Shown piece by piece: positions 1 to 5,810 of a stretch of 8,157 bases of DNA. The notes under the pieces were generated by a model. The model saw only the letters and a program-made list of their open reading frames with translations, ran no database searches and was not told the origin of the DNA. The stretch is from positions 1-8,157 of the forward strand of contig CAYSBA010000044.1 of NCBI GenBank assembly GCA_964429075.1, read 5' to 3'. Numbering within the stretch: the stretch's first letter is position 1; every line of letters begins with the position of its first letter. Made by a program: the position numbers and the translations under genes. Origin of the DNA: CAYSBA01 sp964429075 [NCBI: uncultured bacterium] (GTDB lineage: Bacteria > CAYSBA01).

Positions 1-728
1 GCTTTTATATCCCTCTCAACAAGTTGTTTTATCTTTTCAGATTTTAAATCTCTCTTAAATTTCTTCAAATCAAGATCTATCGATTTTGCTATACTGTTTA
101 TCATACTGTCATCGAGGACCTCCTGATTTTCAAACAGGGCTTTGTACATCTGCCAAAACTTTCCCTGTTTGAGTGCGGCAACTGCAGAAATTGCAGCTTT
201 TTTTGAGTACTTATGAATAGTTAAAGGAAAATTTTTAAAGTAGATCACAACCTTATTACGGTTGGCATTGTAGATCTTTTTTATAAGTTTTGCAGCAAGT
301 CTACAGTATGGACACTGAAAATCTGCAAATTCAACAATCACAACAGGTGCATCTTTGTTGCCAAGTTTTGGGGAATCCTTAAGATTAAAACTTATGGGTT
401 TTGATCTCACATCCCTTTTTATACGCATCAGCTGCTCTTTTATGTAAAGGGAATCTGGTCTTAGCGATGCTGCAGAGAGGATGTATTCGAAAAGGGCGAT
501 CGCGTCCCTGCATGGTGAGGATGATAACTCGCCAAAAAGGGTCATAGGATTGCCGCATGGTGATATCTCATCCTTAAGGACATCTTTTACCACTCCCTCA
601 ATCCTCTCAACTCCACCCTCAACATCTATACCAAAACGTTCTGCAAGATCCTTGATCTCTCCAGCTATGGATACTTTATAAAAAAATAGAACAATAAAAA
701 TTATGCAGCCTATTCTCTTGAAAAACAT
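1..728 (-). CDS. Secreted DsbA-like thioredoxin-fold protein, C-terminus beyond the window
   Basis: Reading the minus strand from ATG at 728-726 gives 242 open codons to the window edge, so the C-terminus is missing. Residues 1-22 are a signal peptide: K4/R5, a hydrophobic run, and a likely signal peptidase I site after S-I-A (SIA|GE). The thioredoxin-fold part begins near residue 118, with the typical lead-in N124-KDAPVVIVEFADFQ and the redox motif CPYC at C139-C142. The FKNFPL stretch (164-169) and the helical insert that follows match the DsbA/Thioredoxin_4 group. CPYC proteins of this type act in the periplasm as thiol oxidases, isomerases or reductants; which one is not visible. An extra N-terminal region (23-115) carries a second cysteine pair, SPCG at C58 and SPC at C73. 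The cis-proline loop lies outside the window. It is divergent from the glutamate dehydrogenase operon. There is no Shine-Dalgarno before the ATG (see the promoter entry). Family is secure; role is not. Confidence 0.87.
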   Translation of the reverse strand, partial: MFFKRIGCIIFIVLFFYKVSIAGEIKDLAERFGIDVEGGVERIEGVVKDVLKDEISPCGNPMTLFGELSSSPCRDAIALFEYILSAASLRPDSLYIKEQLMRIKRDVRSKPISFNLKDSPKLGNKDAPVVIVEFADFQCPYCRLAAKLIKKIYNANRNKVVIYFKNFPLTIHKYSKKAAISAVAALKQGKFWQMYKALFENQEVLDDSMINSIAKSIDLDLKKFKRDLKSEKIKQLVERDIK

Positions 729-734
729 AATTGC

Positions 735-764
735 ACTATAACAATAAAAAAAGATAATGGTCAA
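735..764 (-). promoter_or_regulatory. Predicted sigma70-type promoter of the DsbA-like gene, apparently leaderless
   Basis: On the minus strand, TTGACC (764-759) and TATAGT (740-735) each match the -35 and -10 consensus at 5 of 6 bases and are 18 bases apart. Only six bases separate the -10 from the ATG at 728, so transcription would begin at or next to the start codon. No Shine-Dalgarno sequence is present, which agrees with a leaderless message. This is a by-eye match in AT-rich DNA. Confidence 0.45.
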
Positions 765-767
765 GCC

Positions 768-796
768 TTGCTATATTAAAATTGATATGTTAAACT
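768..796 (+). promoter_or_regulatory. Weak candidate promoter for the glutamate dehydrogenase operon
   Basis: TTGCTA (768-773) and TAAACT (791-796) lie 17 bases apart, each matching consensus at 4 of 6 positions, upstream of the start at 834. A promoter must lie in this 105-base divergent gap unless transcription enters from further away, but the match is weak and an alternative sigma factor is equally possible. Confidence 0.25.
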
Positions 797-833
797 ATTT
801 TAAATTAAAAACAGCTCAGAAAGGAGGAAAACA

Positions 834-2060
834 ATGGGTCTTTCTGCAACCAACTATTATCTCAAGATGGCAGCTTCAGAACTTGGCCTTTCAGAAAGTT
901 TAAAAAAGCTGTTAATTACGCCGTATCGAATAATAAAGAGTGAGATCTTGATAGAGAGTGACGATGGAAGAATATTAACCTTTTTTGGTTATCGTGTCCA
1001 GCACAATAATGCGCGTGGACCAATGAAGGGTGGGCTCAGATATCACCCGAGTGTAAATGAAGAGGAAGTGATGTCTCTTGCCTCACTGATGACCTGGAAA
1101 ACCTCCCTTGTCAATATACCATTTGGTGGTGCAAAAGGTGGAATTATGTGTGATCCTCAGACATTGAGCGAGGGCGAGGTCGAAAGACTCACAAAGGCCT
1201 TTGTAGATAATCTCAAAGAGGTAATTGGACCCAATCTGGATATCCCTGCACCCGACGTTAACACAAACGCACAGATTATGGCATGGATCATGCATCAGTA
1301 TTCTAAACATTATGGTTTCTCTCCTGCTGTTGTTACAGGCAAACCTGTTTATCTGCACGGAAGTCTCGGGAGAGAAGAGGCCACTGGAAGAGGGGTTTTT
1401 TTGTGTTCAAAATGGATCCTCAATCTTGATAATATATCTGTAAAAGATGCAACCTTTGCGATACAGGGATTTGGAAATGTTGGTTCAAATGCTGCAAAGT
1501 TTATCCATAACTCAGGGGGAAAGGTTGTTGCTGTATCTGACATATCTGGTGGGCTTTACAATCCTGAAGGAATCGACATCCCTGCCCTTTTAGAATATGT
1601 AAAAGAAAACAGGGTGATCGATGGTTTTCAGGGCGGTGAGAATATTGATAACCAACAACTACTCACAACAGATTGCACTGTCTTAATCCCTGCTGCACTG
1701 GGTGATGTATTTGATAAAGATCTTGCTAAAGAGGTAAAGGCGCGCTATATTGTGGAAGGTGCAAACGGACCTACCTCTCCAGAGGCGGACGAAATATTTG
1801 AAAAAAGAGGTATAAAGGTTGTACCAGACATACTTGCCAATGCTGGAGGTGTTACCGTTTCATACTTTGAATGGGTTCAGAATATACAGCGTTTCAGATG
1901 GACTCTGGAAGAGGTTCAGACAAGGATGGAGTCAATACTTAAAGAGGCCTTTGACAAGGTAATCGAGGTGTCTAAAAATAAAAAATGCAATTTGAGAAAA
2001 TCTGCGTTCATTATCGCCCTTGGCAGGGTAGCAAAATCGCAGGTCACTCTTGGTATTTAA
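834..2060 (+). CDS. gdhA: Glutamate dehydrogenase (Glu/Leu/Phe/Val dehydrogenase family)
   Basis: This 408-residue cytoplasmic enzyme interconverts glutamate and 2-oxoglutarate plus ammonia using NAD(P)H. The substrate domain (about 1-175) holds GPMKGG with K65, MTWK with K89, the active-site PFGGAKGG with K101 and PAPDVNT with D141. These equal K89, K113, K125 and D165 of the well-studied Clostridium symbiosum enzyme at a constant offset of 24. The coenzyme domain follows, with the Rossmann motif GFGNVGS at 212-218 and an acidic residue, D236, near the end of the next strand. Cofactor preference cannot be settled by eye. The length is slightly short for the roughly 410-450-residue hexameric class, but no motif is missing. 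A strong Shine-Dalgarno, AGGAGG at 822-827, fixes the start. It is the first gene of a tight operon with a cNMP-binding protein (19-base gap) and a GAF/HD-GYP protein. A leucine or phenylalanine dehydrogenase is less likely given K65 and the overall length. Confidence 0.95.
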   Translation: MGLSATNYYLKMAASELGLSESLKKLLITPYRIIKSEILIESDDGRILTFFGYRVQHNNARGPMKGGLRYHPSVNEEEVMSLASLMTWKTSLVNIPFGGAKGGIMCDPQTLSEGEVERLTKAFVDNLKEVIGPNLDIPAPDVNTNAQIMAWIMHQYSKHYGFSPAVVTGKPVYLHGSLGREEATGRGVFLCSKWILNLDNISVKDATFAIQGFGNVGSNAAKFIHNSGGKVVAVSDISGGLYNPEGIDIPALLEYVKENRVIDGFQGGENIDNQQLLTTDCTVLIPAALGDVFDKDLAKEVKARYIVEGANGPTSPEADEIFEKRGIKVVPDILANAGGVTVSYFEWVQNIQRFRWTLEEVQTRMESILKEAFDKVIEVSKNKKCNLRKSAFIIALGRVAKSQVTLGI

Positions 2061-2069
2061 ATAAAATTT

Positions 2070-2074
2070 GGAGG
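2070..2074 (+). promoter_or_regulatory. Ribosome-binding site that sets the cNMP-protein start
   Basis: GGAGG lies five bases before ATG at 2080. A TTG at 2068 is in frame and upstream, but it overlaps this site and has no ribosome-binding site of its own, so 2080 is the better start. Confidence 0.75.
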
Positions 2075-2079
2075 ATCAA

Positions 2080-2589
2080 ATGGTTAAGATTGAAGATGTA
2101 AAAAATCTATCTATTTTTTCTGGGTTAAATGACAATGAGATCAATGATATTTTATATAGATGCTCAACAAAAGAGATAAATGCCAGGGATTTTCTATTTC
2201 ATCAGGGAGACAGAGGCGATGATATGTACATCCTGTTAAAAGGTCAGGTTGAGGTTTTAGTTGATAGCAATGGCGAGCTTGCAAGAATAACCACCCTTGG
2301 CGAGGGTTCGGTTATTGGAGAACTTGCAGTTTTGACCTCTGAAAACAGGACCGCAACCATACGGGCAACCGAGGATTCAACACTACTATCTATAAGCAAG
2401 GTCAATTTCAAGAGATTGATTGCTGAAAAACACCAGGGTGCTTTGAGATTGGCCTACAACTTAGCTATAATCGTATCAAAAAGACTACAGATGATGGACA
2501 AAACCTTTGTTCAGATTATGAAGAGTCTTGGCAGAAAAAATGAACTCTATGAATATAGAAAGCGCTCATTTACAGACTGGGACTTTTGA
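2080..2589 (+). CDS. Stand-alone cyclic-nucleotide-binding (cNMP/CAP_ED) domain protein
   Basis: The 169-residue protein opens with the usual CAP_ED entry (VKNLSIFSGLNDNE, 7-20). A beta-roll follows, with HQGDRGDDMYILLKG at 41-55 and the phosphate-binding cassette G80-E81-L82-A83 through R90-T91-A92. That Glu and Arg are the residues that hold the ribose and cyclic phosphate in CAP, PKA regulatory subunits and Epac, so ligand binding (cAMP, cGMP or a similar nucleotide) is plausible. The tail (about 120-169) is helical and basic, then ends in FTDWDF. No helix-turn-helix domain follows, so it is not a Crp/Fnr transcription factor; it probably passes the signal by protein contact. It lies 19 bases after glutamate dehydrogenase, and the next gene begins 11 bases after its stop, so the three are very likely co-transcribed. 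The partner is unknown; the neighbouring phosphodiesterase is the obvious candidate. Confidence 0.88.
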   Translation: MVKIEDVKNLSIFSGLNDNEINDILYRCSTKEINARDFLFHQGDRGDDMYILLKGQVEVLVDSNGELARITTLGEGSVIGELAVLTSENRTATIRATEDSTLLSISKVNFKRLIAEKHQGALRLAYNLAIIVSKRLQMMDKTFVQIMKSLGRKNELYEYRKRSFTDWDF

Positions 2590-2600
2590 GGAGAGTTTCT

Positions 2601-3746
2601 ATGGACCTTGTCTATCTTTTGAAAGAGCTAAACCGTATAGGTATTGCCCTCAGTGAAGAGAAAGAGATAAACAGCTTATCTGAGAAGATCCTCGATGAAG
2701 CGATAAGGATAAGCAATTCAGAGGGGGGGAGTATCTATCTCAAAGAGGACGATCGACTTATCTTCAAGGTGGCAAAAAACAGAAAACTAACAATAAACGG
2801 AAGTAGTTTATTTTTTGACAAACCAATAGATATAAACGGTGATGGAATTGCAGCATACACATGTAGAAGTGGCCAGATAGTAAATCTTGAAGATGCGTAC
2901 AATATATCACCCGAAATGCCATATCGATTTAACAAAGAATATGATATTAAAAATAATTACAGAACAAAATCTCTTCTTTCCTTGCCCATGAAAGATTCAG
3001 ATGGCGAAGTATTTGGAGTTCTTGAACTCATAAATGCAAAAGATAAAGATGGTAGAATTATTGCTTATAATCAAGATACCATAAACATAATGAGATCCCT
3101 CGCTTCGCAGGCTGCAGTTGCAATTAAGAAGATTATGCTAACAGAGAAACTACGCCAGTCCTACATAGAAACAATAATGAGATTATCTATTGCAGCTGAA
3201 TATAGGGATGACGACACTGGGAATCATATCAAAAGGATAAGTAGGTTTTCTGAAATCCTTGCAAAAAAACTTGGACTGTCTGAAAAACAGATCTATAGCA
3301 TTAAATATGGTAGTCCTATGCATGACGTAGGCAAGATAGGAATCAGGGATTCGGTTCTTAAAAAGCCAGGGAAACTAACCAATGAGGAGTTTGATGAGAT
3401 AAAGACGCATACTATAATAGGTGCCAGAATTCTGTCTGGCTCTGAGGCAGACATACTGAAGGTTTCAGAAAGGATTGCTATATCTCACCACGAGAAGTTT
3501 GATGGCTCGGGCTATCCATATGGTCTCCGTGGCGATGAAATACCCCTTGAAGGTAGAATAGTTGCAGTTGCCGATGTTTTTGACGCACTTACCTCAAAGA
3601 GGTGTTATAAACCTGCATTCAGCATAGAAAAATCTGTGGATATTATAAAATCTGGAAAGTGTCAGCACTTCGATCCAGATATTGTGGATGTATTTCTTGA
3701 CTCTGTAGATGAGTTTGCTGAAATAAAAGCTATGCTAAATGATTAA
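2601..3746 (+). CDS. GAF plus HD-GYP domain phosphodiesterase (cyclic dinucleotide signalling)
   Basis: The 381-residue cytoplasmic protein has a GAF sensor domain at about 20-180 (GGSIYL at 42-47; RTKSLLSLPM at 121-130; GVLELINAKD at 139-148). A helical linker joins it to an HD-GYP domain at about 190-375. Catalytic features are complete: E200 and H209 in the first helices, MHDVGKIG with H241-D242, H270, HHEKFDGSGYP with H296-H297 and G304-Y305-P306, and ADVFDALTS with D325. HD-GYP enzymes hydrolyse cyclic di-GMP, and some prefer 3',3'-cGAMP. The GAF domain resembles cyclic-nucleotide-type GAFs of phosphodiesterases but could bind another ligand. There is no receiver domain or membrane segment, so input probably comes through the GAF or a partner. 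GAGGAG at 2588-2593 precedes ATG 2601 by seven bases; an in-frame TTG at 2586 overlaps the previous stop and lacks its own site. It is the last gene of the operon, followed by a terminator hairpin. Confidence 0.93.
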   Translation: MDLVYLLKELNRIGIALSEEKEINSLSEKILDEAIRISNSEGGSIYLKEDDRLIFKVAKNRKLTINGSSLFFDKPIDINGDGIAAYTCRSGQIVNLEDAYNISPEMPYRFNKEYDIKNNYRTKSLLSLPMKDSDGEVFGVLELINAKDKDGRIIAYNQDTINIMRSLASQAAVAIKKIMLTEKLRQSYIETIMRLSIAAEYRDDDTGNHIKRISRFSEILAKKLGLSEKQIYSIKYGSPMHDVGKIGIRDSVLKKPGKLTNEEFDEIKTHTIIGARILSGSEADILKVSERIAISHHEKFDGSGYPYGLRGDEIPLEGRIVAVADVFDALTSKRCYKPAFSIEKSVDIIKSGKCQHFDPDIVDVFLDSVDEFAEIKAMLND

Positions 3747-3780
3747 AAAAGGGCCCAGAGGGCCCTGATCTTATTTTTTA
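3745..3780. terminator. Bidirectional rho-independent terminator
   Basis: AGGGCCC (3750-3756), loop AGA, GGGCCCT (3760-3766) form a perfect 7-bp GC-rich stem. On the minus strand the stem is followed directly by six T (complement of 3745-3750), a textbook terminator for the lipoprotein gene whose stop is at 3798. On the plus strand the T-rich run begins a few bases later (GATCTTATTTTTT), giving a somewhat weaker terminator for the GDH operon. Sitting between two convergent genes, it most likely serves both. Confidence 0.88.
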
Positions 3781-3797
3781 AAATTTTTTTATTCTTA

Positions 3798-4823
3798 TCA
3801 GTCTCCGATATTGTTTCTGCTATCCTCACTATTGACTGTATTACTGGAAGGATCTGATAGGGTGTGAAAGGCACCAAGATAAAATCCTCTATAACCGTTT
3901 AAGTATGCACCATCCAGTGTCCCCTCTTTGTTTCTTAATCTGTTGATCCATTTACCTTTAAATTGTCCGTTTTCATAACCACCCATCAAAATACCCCTGA
4001 AAATTCCACCTACAGAGATCCATTTGCCAAAAAAGAGCTTTTTACCATCCCTTCTCTGTCCAAAAATCCCTTTCATCGCTCCTACGATCCTTCCGGCGGC
4101 ATCAACCCATAGCCCTTTGAATCTACCCAGTTCACGGTTTCTAAAACGCTTCCAGTGACCAACTATAAAACCACTTTTTGAATCCTCTGTTATCCTTACA
4201 GCCCTTACTGCAACTGCTGGCCCACCAGGTCCACCAAGAAGATCTACCAATGTCTTTCTGTCAATATCTTTTAGTTTTACCATGCCGGTATACGATTCTG
4301 TTTCAAATCTAAGCTCACAATCATCTTTTGCAACAGTAAGAGCTGCAATACCATCAAAGTGCGGTAGGGTCCTTGATCTCCACTTCAAAAAGTCTGAACC
4401 AGCATTATCCAGCAATCTATCCTGCCATTTTTCGAATAAAACAGGTCTCCTATAGACAAAAAGGCCGTTTGAGAGCTTCATACCTCCATCCCAGATAAGA
4501 AATGGAGCACCTGCAACAGGACCTGTCAACATACCCCAAAAGATGACTATACCATACACAGACTCATCCGATTCTACTTTTAACTGAGTGGAATTTAAGT
4601 CTAGGCCGATCTCATCGCCAGTTACAACAAATTCATCCTCAACAAGACTCTGAATATCTGGATCATCAAAATAGGGAAGTTCATCATTAAAATTAAACCC
4701 ACCAAAATCCATCTCAAGCGAATCAGCAACTGTCTCTTCATCCTGATCTACGGTATCATTTGATAAACAGCTGATCATACTTAGCATAACAATAACAGCC
4801 AAAAGAGACTTCAGAAGTTTCAT
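3798..4823 (-). CDS. Predicted lipoprotein with C-terminal Gly/Trp-rich repeats, function unknown
   Basis: I do not recognise this 341-residue protein. It starts with a lipoprotein signal: K2, K5, a hydrophobic core at 6-15 and the lipobox-like S-M-I-S-C with C19 as lipidation site. Met at -3 is acceptable but not ideal. Residues 22-85 are acidic and probably disordered. The middle (about 88-210) contains a glycine/proline-rich hydrophobic stretch (GIVIFWGMLTGPVAGAPF, 91-108) and GGPGGPAVAVRAVR (197-210). The C-terminal part (about 218-318) is a string of short units rich in G, W, F and Y: VGHWK, GRFKGLW, GRIVGAMKGIFG, FFGKWI, GIFRGILMGGY, GQFKGKWI, GTLDGAY and GFYLGAF. These suggest a beta-strand repeat, MORN-like in feel, though I cannot assign a family. 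No catalytic motif is visible. The start at 4823 is chosen because GGAGG lies five bases upstream. It is divergent from dapA and convergent with the GDH operon, so context says little. Confidence 0.8.
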   Translation of the reverse strand: MKLLKSLLAVIVMLSMISCLSNDTVDQDEETVADSLEMDFGGFNFNDELPYFDDPDIQSLVEDEFVVTGDEIGLDLNSTQLKVESDESVYGIVIFWGMLTGPVAGAPFLIWDGGMKLSNGLFVYRRPVLFEKWQDRLLDNAGSDFLKWRSRTLPHFDGIAALTVAKDDCELRFETESYTGMVKLKDIDRKTLVDLLGGPGGPAVAVRAVRITEDSKSGFIVGHWKRFRNRELGRFKGLWVDAAGRIVGAMKGIFGQRRDGKKLFFGKWISVGGIFRGILMGGYENGQFKGKWINRLRNKEGTLDGAYLNGYRGFYLGAFHTLSDPSSNTVNSEDSRNNIGD

Positions 4824-4826
4824 CTT

Positions 4827-4833
4827 CTCCTCC
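4827..4833 (-). promoter_or_regulatory. Ribosome-binding site that sets the lipoprotein start
   Basis: On the minus strand GGAGGAG occupies 4833-4827, with its GGAGG core five bases before ATG at 4823-4821. The in-frame ATG at 4835 overlaps this site and has no upstream site, so the four-residue longer reading (MEEK...) is less likely. Confidence 0.75.
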
Positions 4834-4885
4834 ATCTTACGTTCTCACCCTTATAAACAACAAAAAACAAAAAAGGTTTCACCCG

Positions 4886-4913
4886 TTGATACTTTACATT
4901 TCATCAATATGAT
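4886..4913 (+). promoter_or_regulatory. dapA: Predicted sigma70-type promoter of dapA with very short leader
   Basis: TTGATA (4886-4891) and TATGAT (4908-4913) each match consensus at 5 of 6 bases with a 16-base spacer. Transcription would begin near 4920, leaving a leader of about a dozen bases before ATG 4932. Just before the ATG there is only CGAG, not a proper Shine-Dalgarno. On the opposite strand, TATAAG (4855-4850) is a possible -10 for the lipoprotein gene, without a convincing -35. Confidence 0.45.
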
Positions 4914-4931
4914 GATAACTCCATATTCGAG

Positions 4932-5810
4932 ATGAGAGGAGTTCACACAGCCATAGTAACCCCATTCAAAAATGGTCTTATAGATTTTTCTGCCTTTGAA
5001 AGGCTTATATCAAGACAGATTGAAGCAGGCATCCATGGGATCGTGGTTTGTGGTACCACAGGCGAATCGCCTGCACTCTCTATCGACGAGAAAAGGGCAC
5101 TTTTCAAAAAGGCTCGAATACTGATCCCAGAAAATACTCTATTTATCGCAGGAACAGGCACAAACTCTACAGAAAAAACCCTCCAGTTGTGTAGGATTGC
5201 TGAAGATGAAGGTGCAGATGCCCTTCTTGTAGTAACTCCCTACTACAACAGACCACCACAATCTGCACTTGTAGACCACTATGTCTATGTTGCCGACAGG
5301 GTCAGAATCCCTGTTATTCTATATAATGTACCCACACGTACAGGAGTAGATCTATCCTTAGAATCAATCTCTATATTATCACAACATCCCAACATCAAAG
5401 GAATAAAAGAGGCATCTTCTGATATGAAAAAGATAGCAAGAATTAAAAAAGAAACATCTTCATCAGATTTTATTATCCTTTCTGGAGATGATAACACCTT
5501 TTTGCCCTTTCTCTCCCTTGGTGGCGATGGCATAATTTCAGTCTATACCAATCTTAATCCAGATAGATTTCTAATGATCTTTGATGCAATAAATTCCAGC
5601 GACCTCAATAGAGCTCGCAATCTCTTCCTCCAGACCCTGCCTGTACTTTTTGCTCTCTCAATTTCAACAAATCCTATACCAATAAAAGAAGCCCTATCTA
5701 TTTATGGTTATATTGAAAGAGAATTCAGATTACCACTTAAACCACTCAATGACAATGATTTAGAACTACTAAAAAATGCACTAATTAAGAATGAAGGCCC
5801 TGTTAAATAA
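4932..5810 (+). CDS. dapA: 4-hydroxy-tetrahydrodipicolinate synthase
   Basis: The 292-residue cytoplasmic enzyme condenses pyruvate with aspartate semialdehyde, the first step committed to diaminopimelate and lysine. It is the full length of the family and a complete TIM barrel. Catalytic residues are all present at a constant offset of 2 from E. coli DapA: T42-T43 in GTTGES (Ec T44, T45), Y105 in TPYYNRP (Y107), Y131 in YNVPTRTG (Y133), R136 (R138) and the Schiff-base lysine K159 in GIKEAS (K161). SGDD (184-187) and TNPIPIKEAL (246-255) are also typical. The N-terminus MRGVHTAIVTPF matches the family start, so ATG 4932 is right despite the poor ribosome-binding site. The complete signature distinguishes it from the aldolases NanA and KdgA. 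It is first in a two-gene unit, and its last 20 bases overlap the BamD-like gene. The diaminopimelate product also feeds peptidoglycan. Confidence 0.96.
   Translation: MRGVHTAIVTPFKNGLIDFSAFERLISRQIEAGIHGIVVCGTTGESPALSIDEKRALFKKARILIPENTLFIAGTGTNSTEKTLQLCRIAEDEGADALLVVTPYYNRPPQSALVDHYVYVADRVRIPVILYNVPTRTGVDLSLESISILSQHPNIKGIKEASSDMKKIARIKKETSSSDFIILSGDDNTFLPFLSLGGDGIISVYTNLNPDRFLMIFDAINSSDLNRARNLFLQTLPVLFALSISTNPIPIKEALSIYGYIEREFRLPLKPLNDNDLELLKNALIKNEGPVK

Noticed and set aside
481-681. Plus-strand open frame of 66 codons starting MYSKRAIAS
   Set aside because: It lies antisense inside the DsbA-like gene, whose signal peptide and CPYC motif are unmistakable; it has no ribosome-binding site and no recognisable product.
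726-764. TTG at 764 (minus strand) as a start 12 codons upstream for the DsbA-like gene
   Set aside because: It would add an odd hydrophobic segment before a complete signal peptide, has no good ribosome-binding site, and coincides with the predicted -35.
785-806. AT-only inverted repeat TTAAA-N4-TTTAA in the gap before glutamate dehydrogenase
   Set aside because: Five-base arms of A and T occur by chance in such AT-rich DNA; not enough to call an operator.
1083-1543. Open frames in other registers within glutamate dehydrogenase
   Set aside because: The dehydrogenase is complete and conserved across this stretch, and the other frames show no known motif.
2068-2079. TTG 2068 as start of the cNMP protein
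   Set aside because: It overlaps the GGAGG site that correctly serves ATG 2080.
2586-2600. TTG 2586 as start of the HD-GYP protein
   Set aside because: GAGGAG at 2588-2593 is well spaced for ATG 2601, and the TTG overlaps the previous gene's stop.
4824-4835. ATG 4835 (minus strand) as start of the lipoprotein
   Set aside because: The Shine-Dalgarno GGAGGAG lies inside those four codons, serving ATG 4823; MKLLK is also a more typical lipoprotein start.
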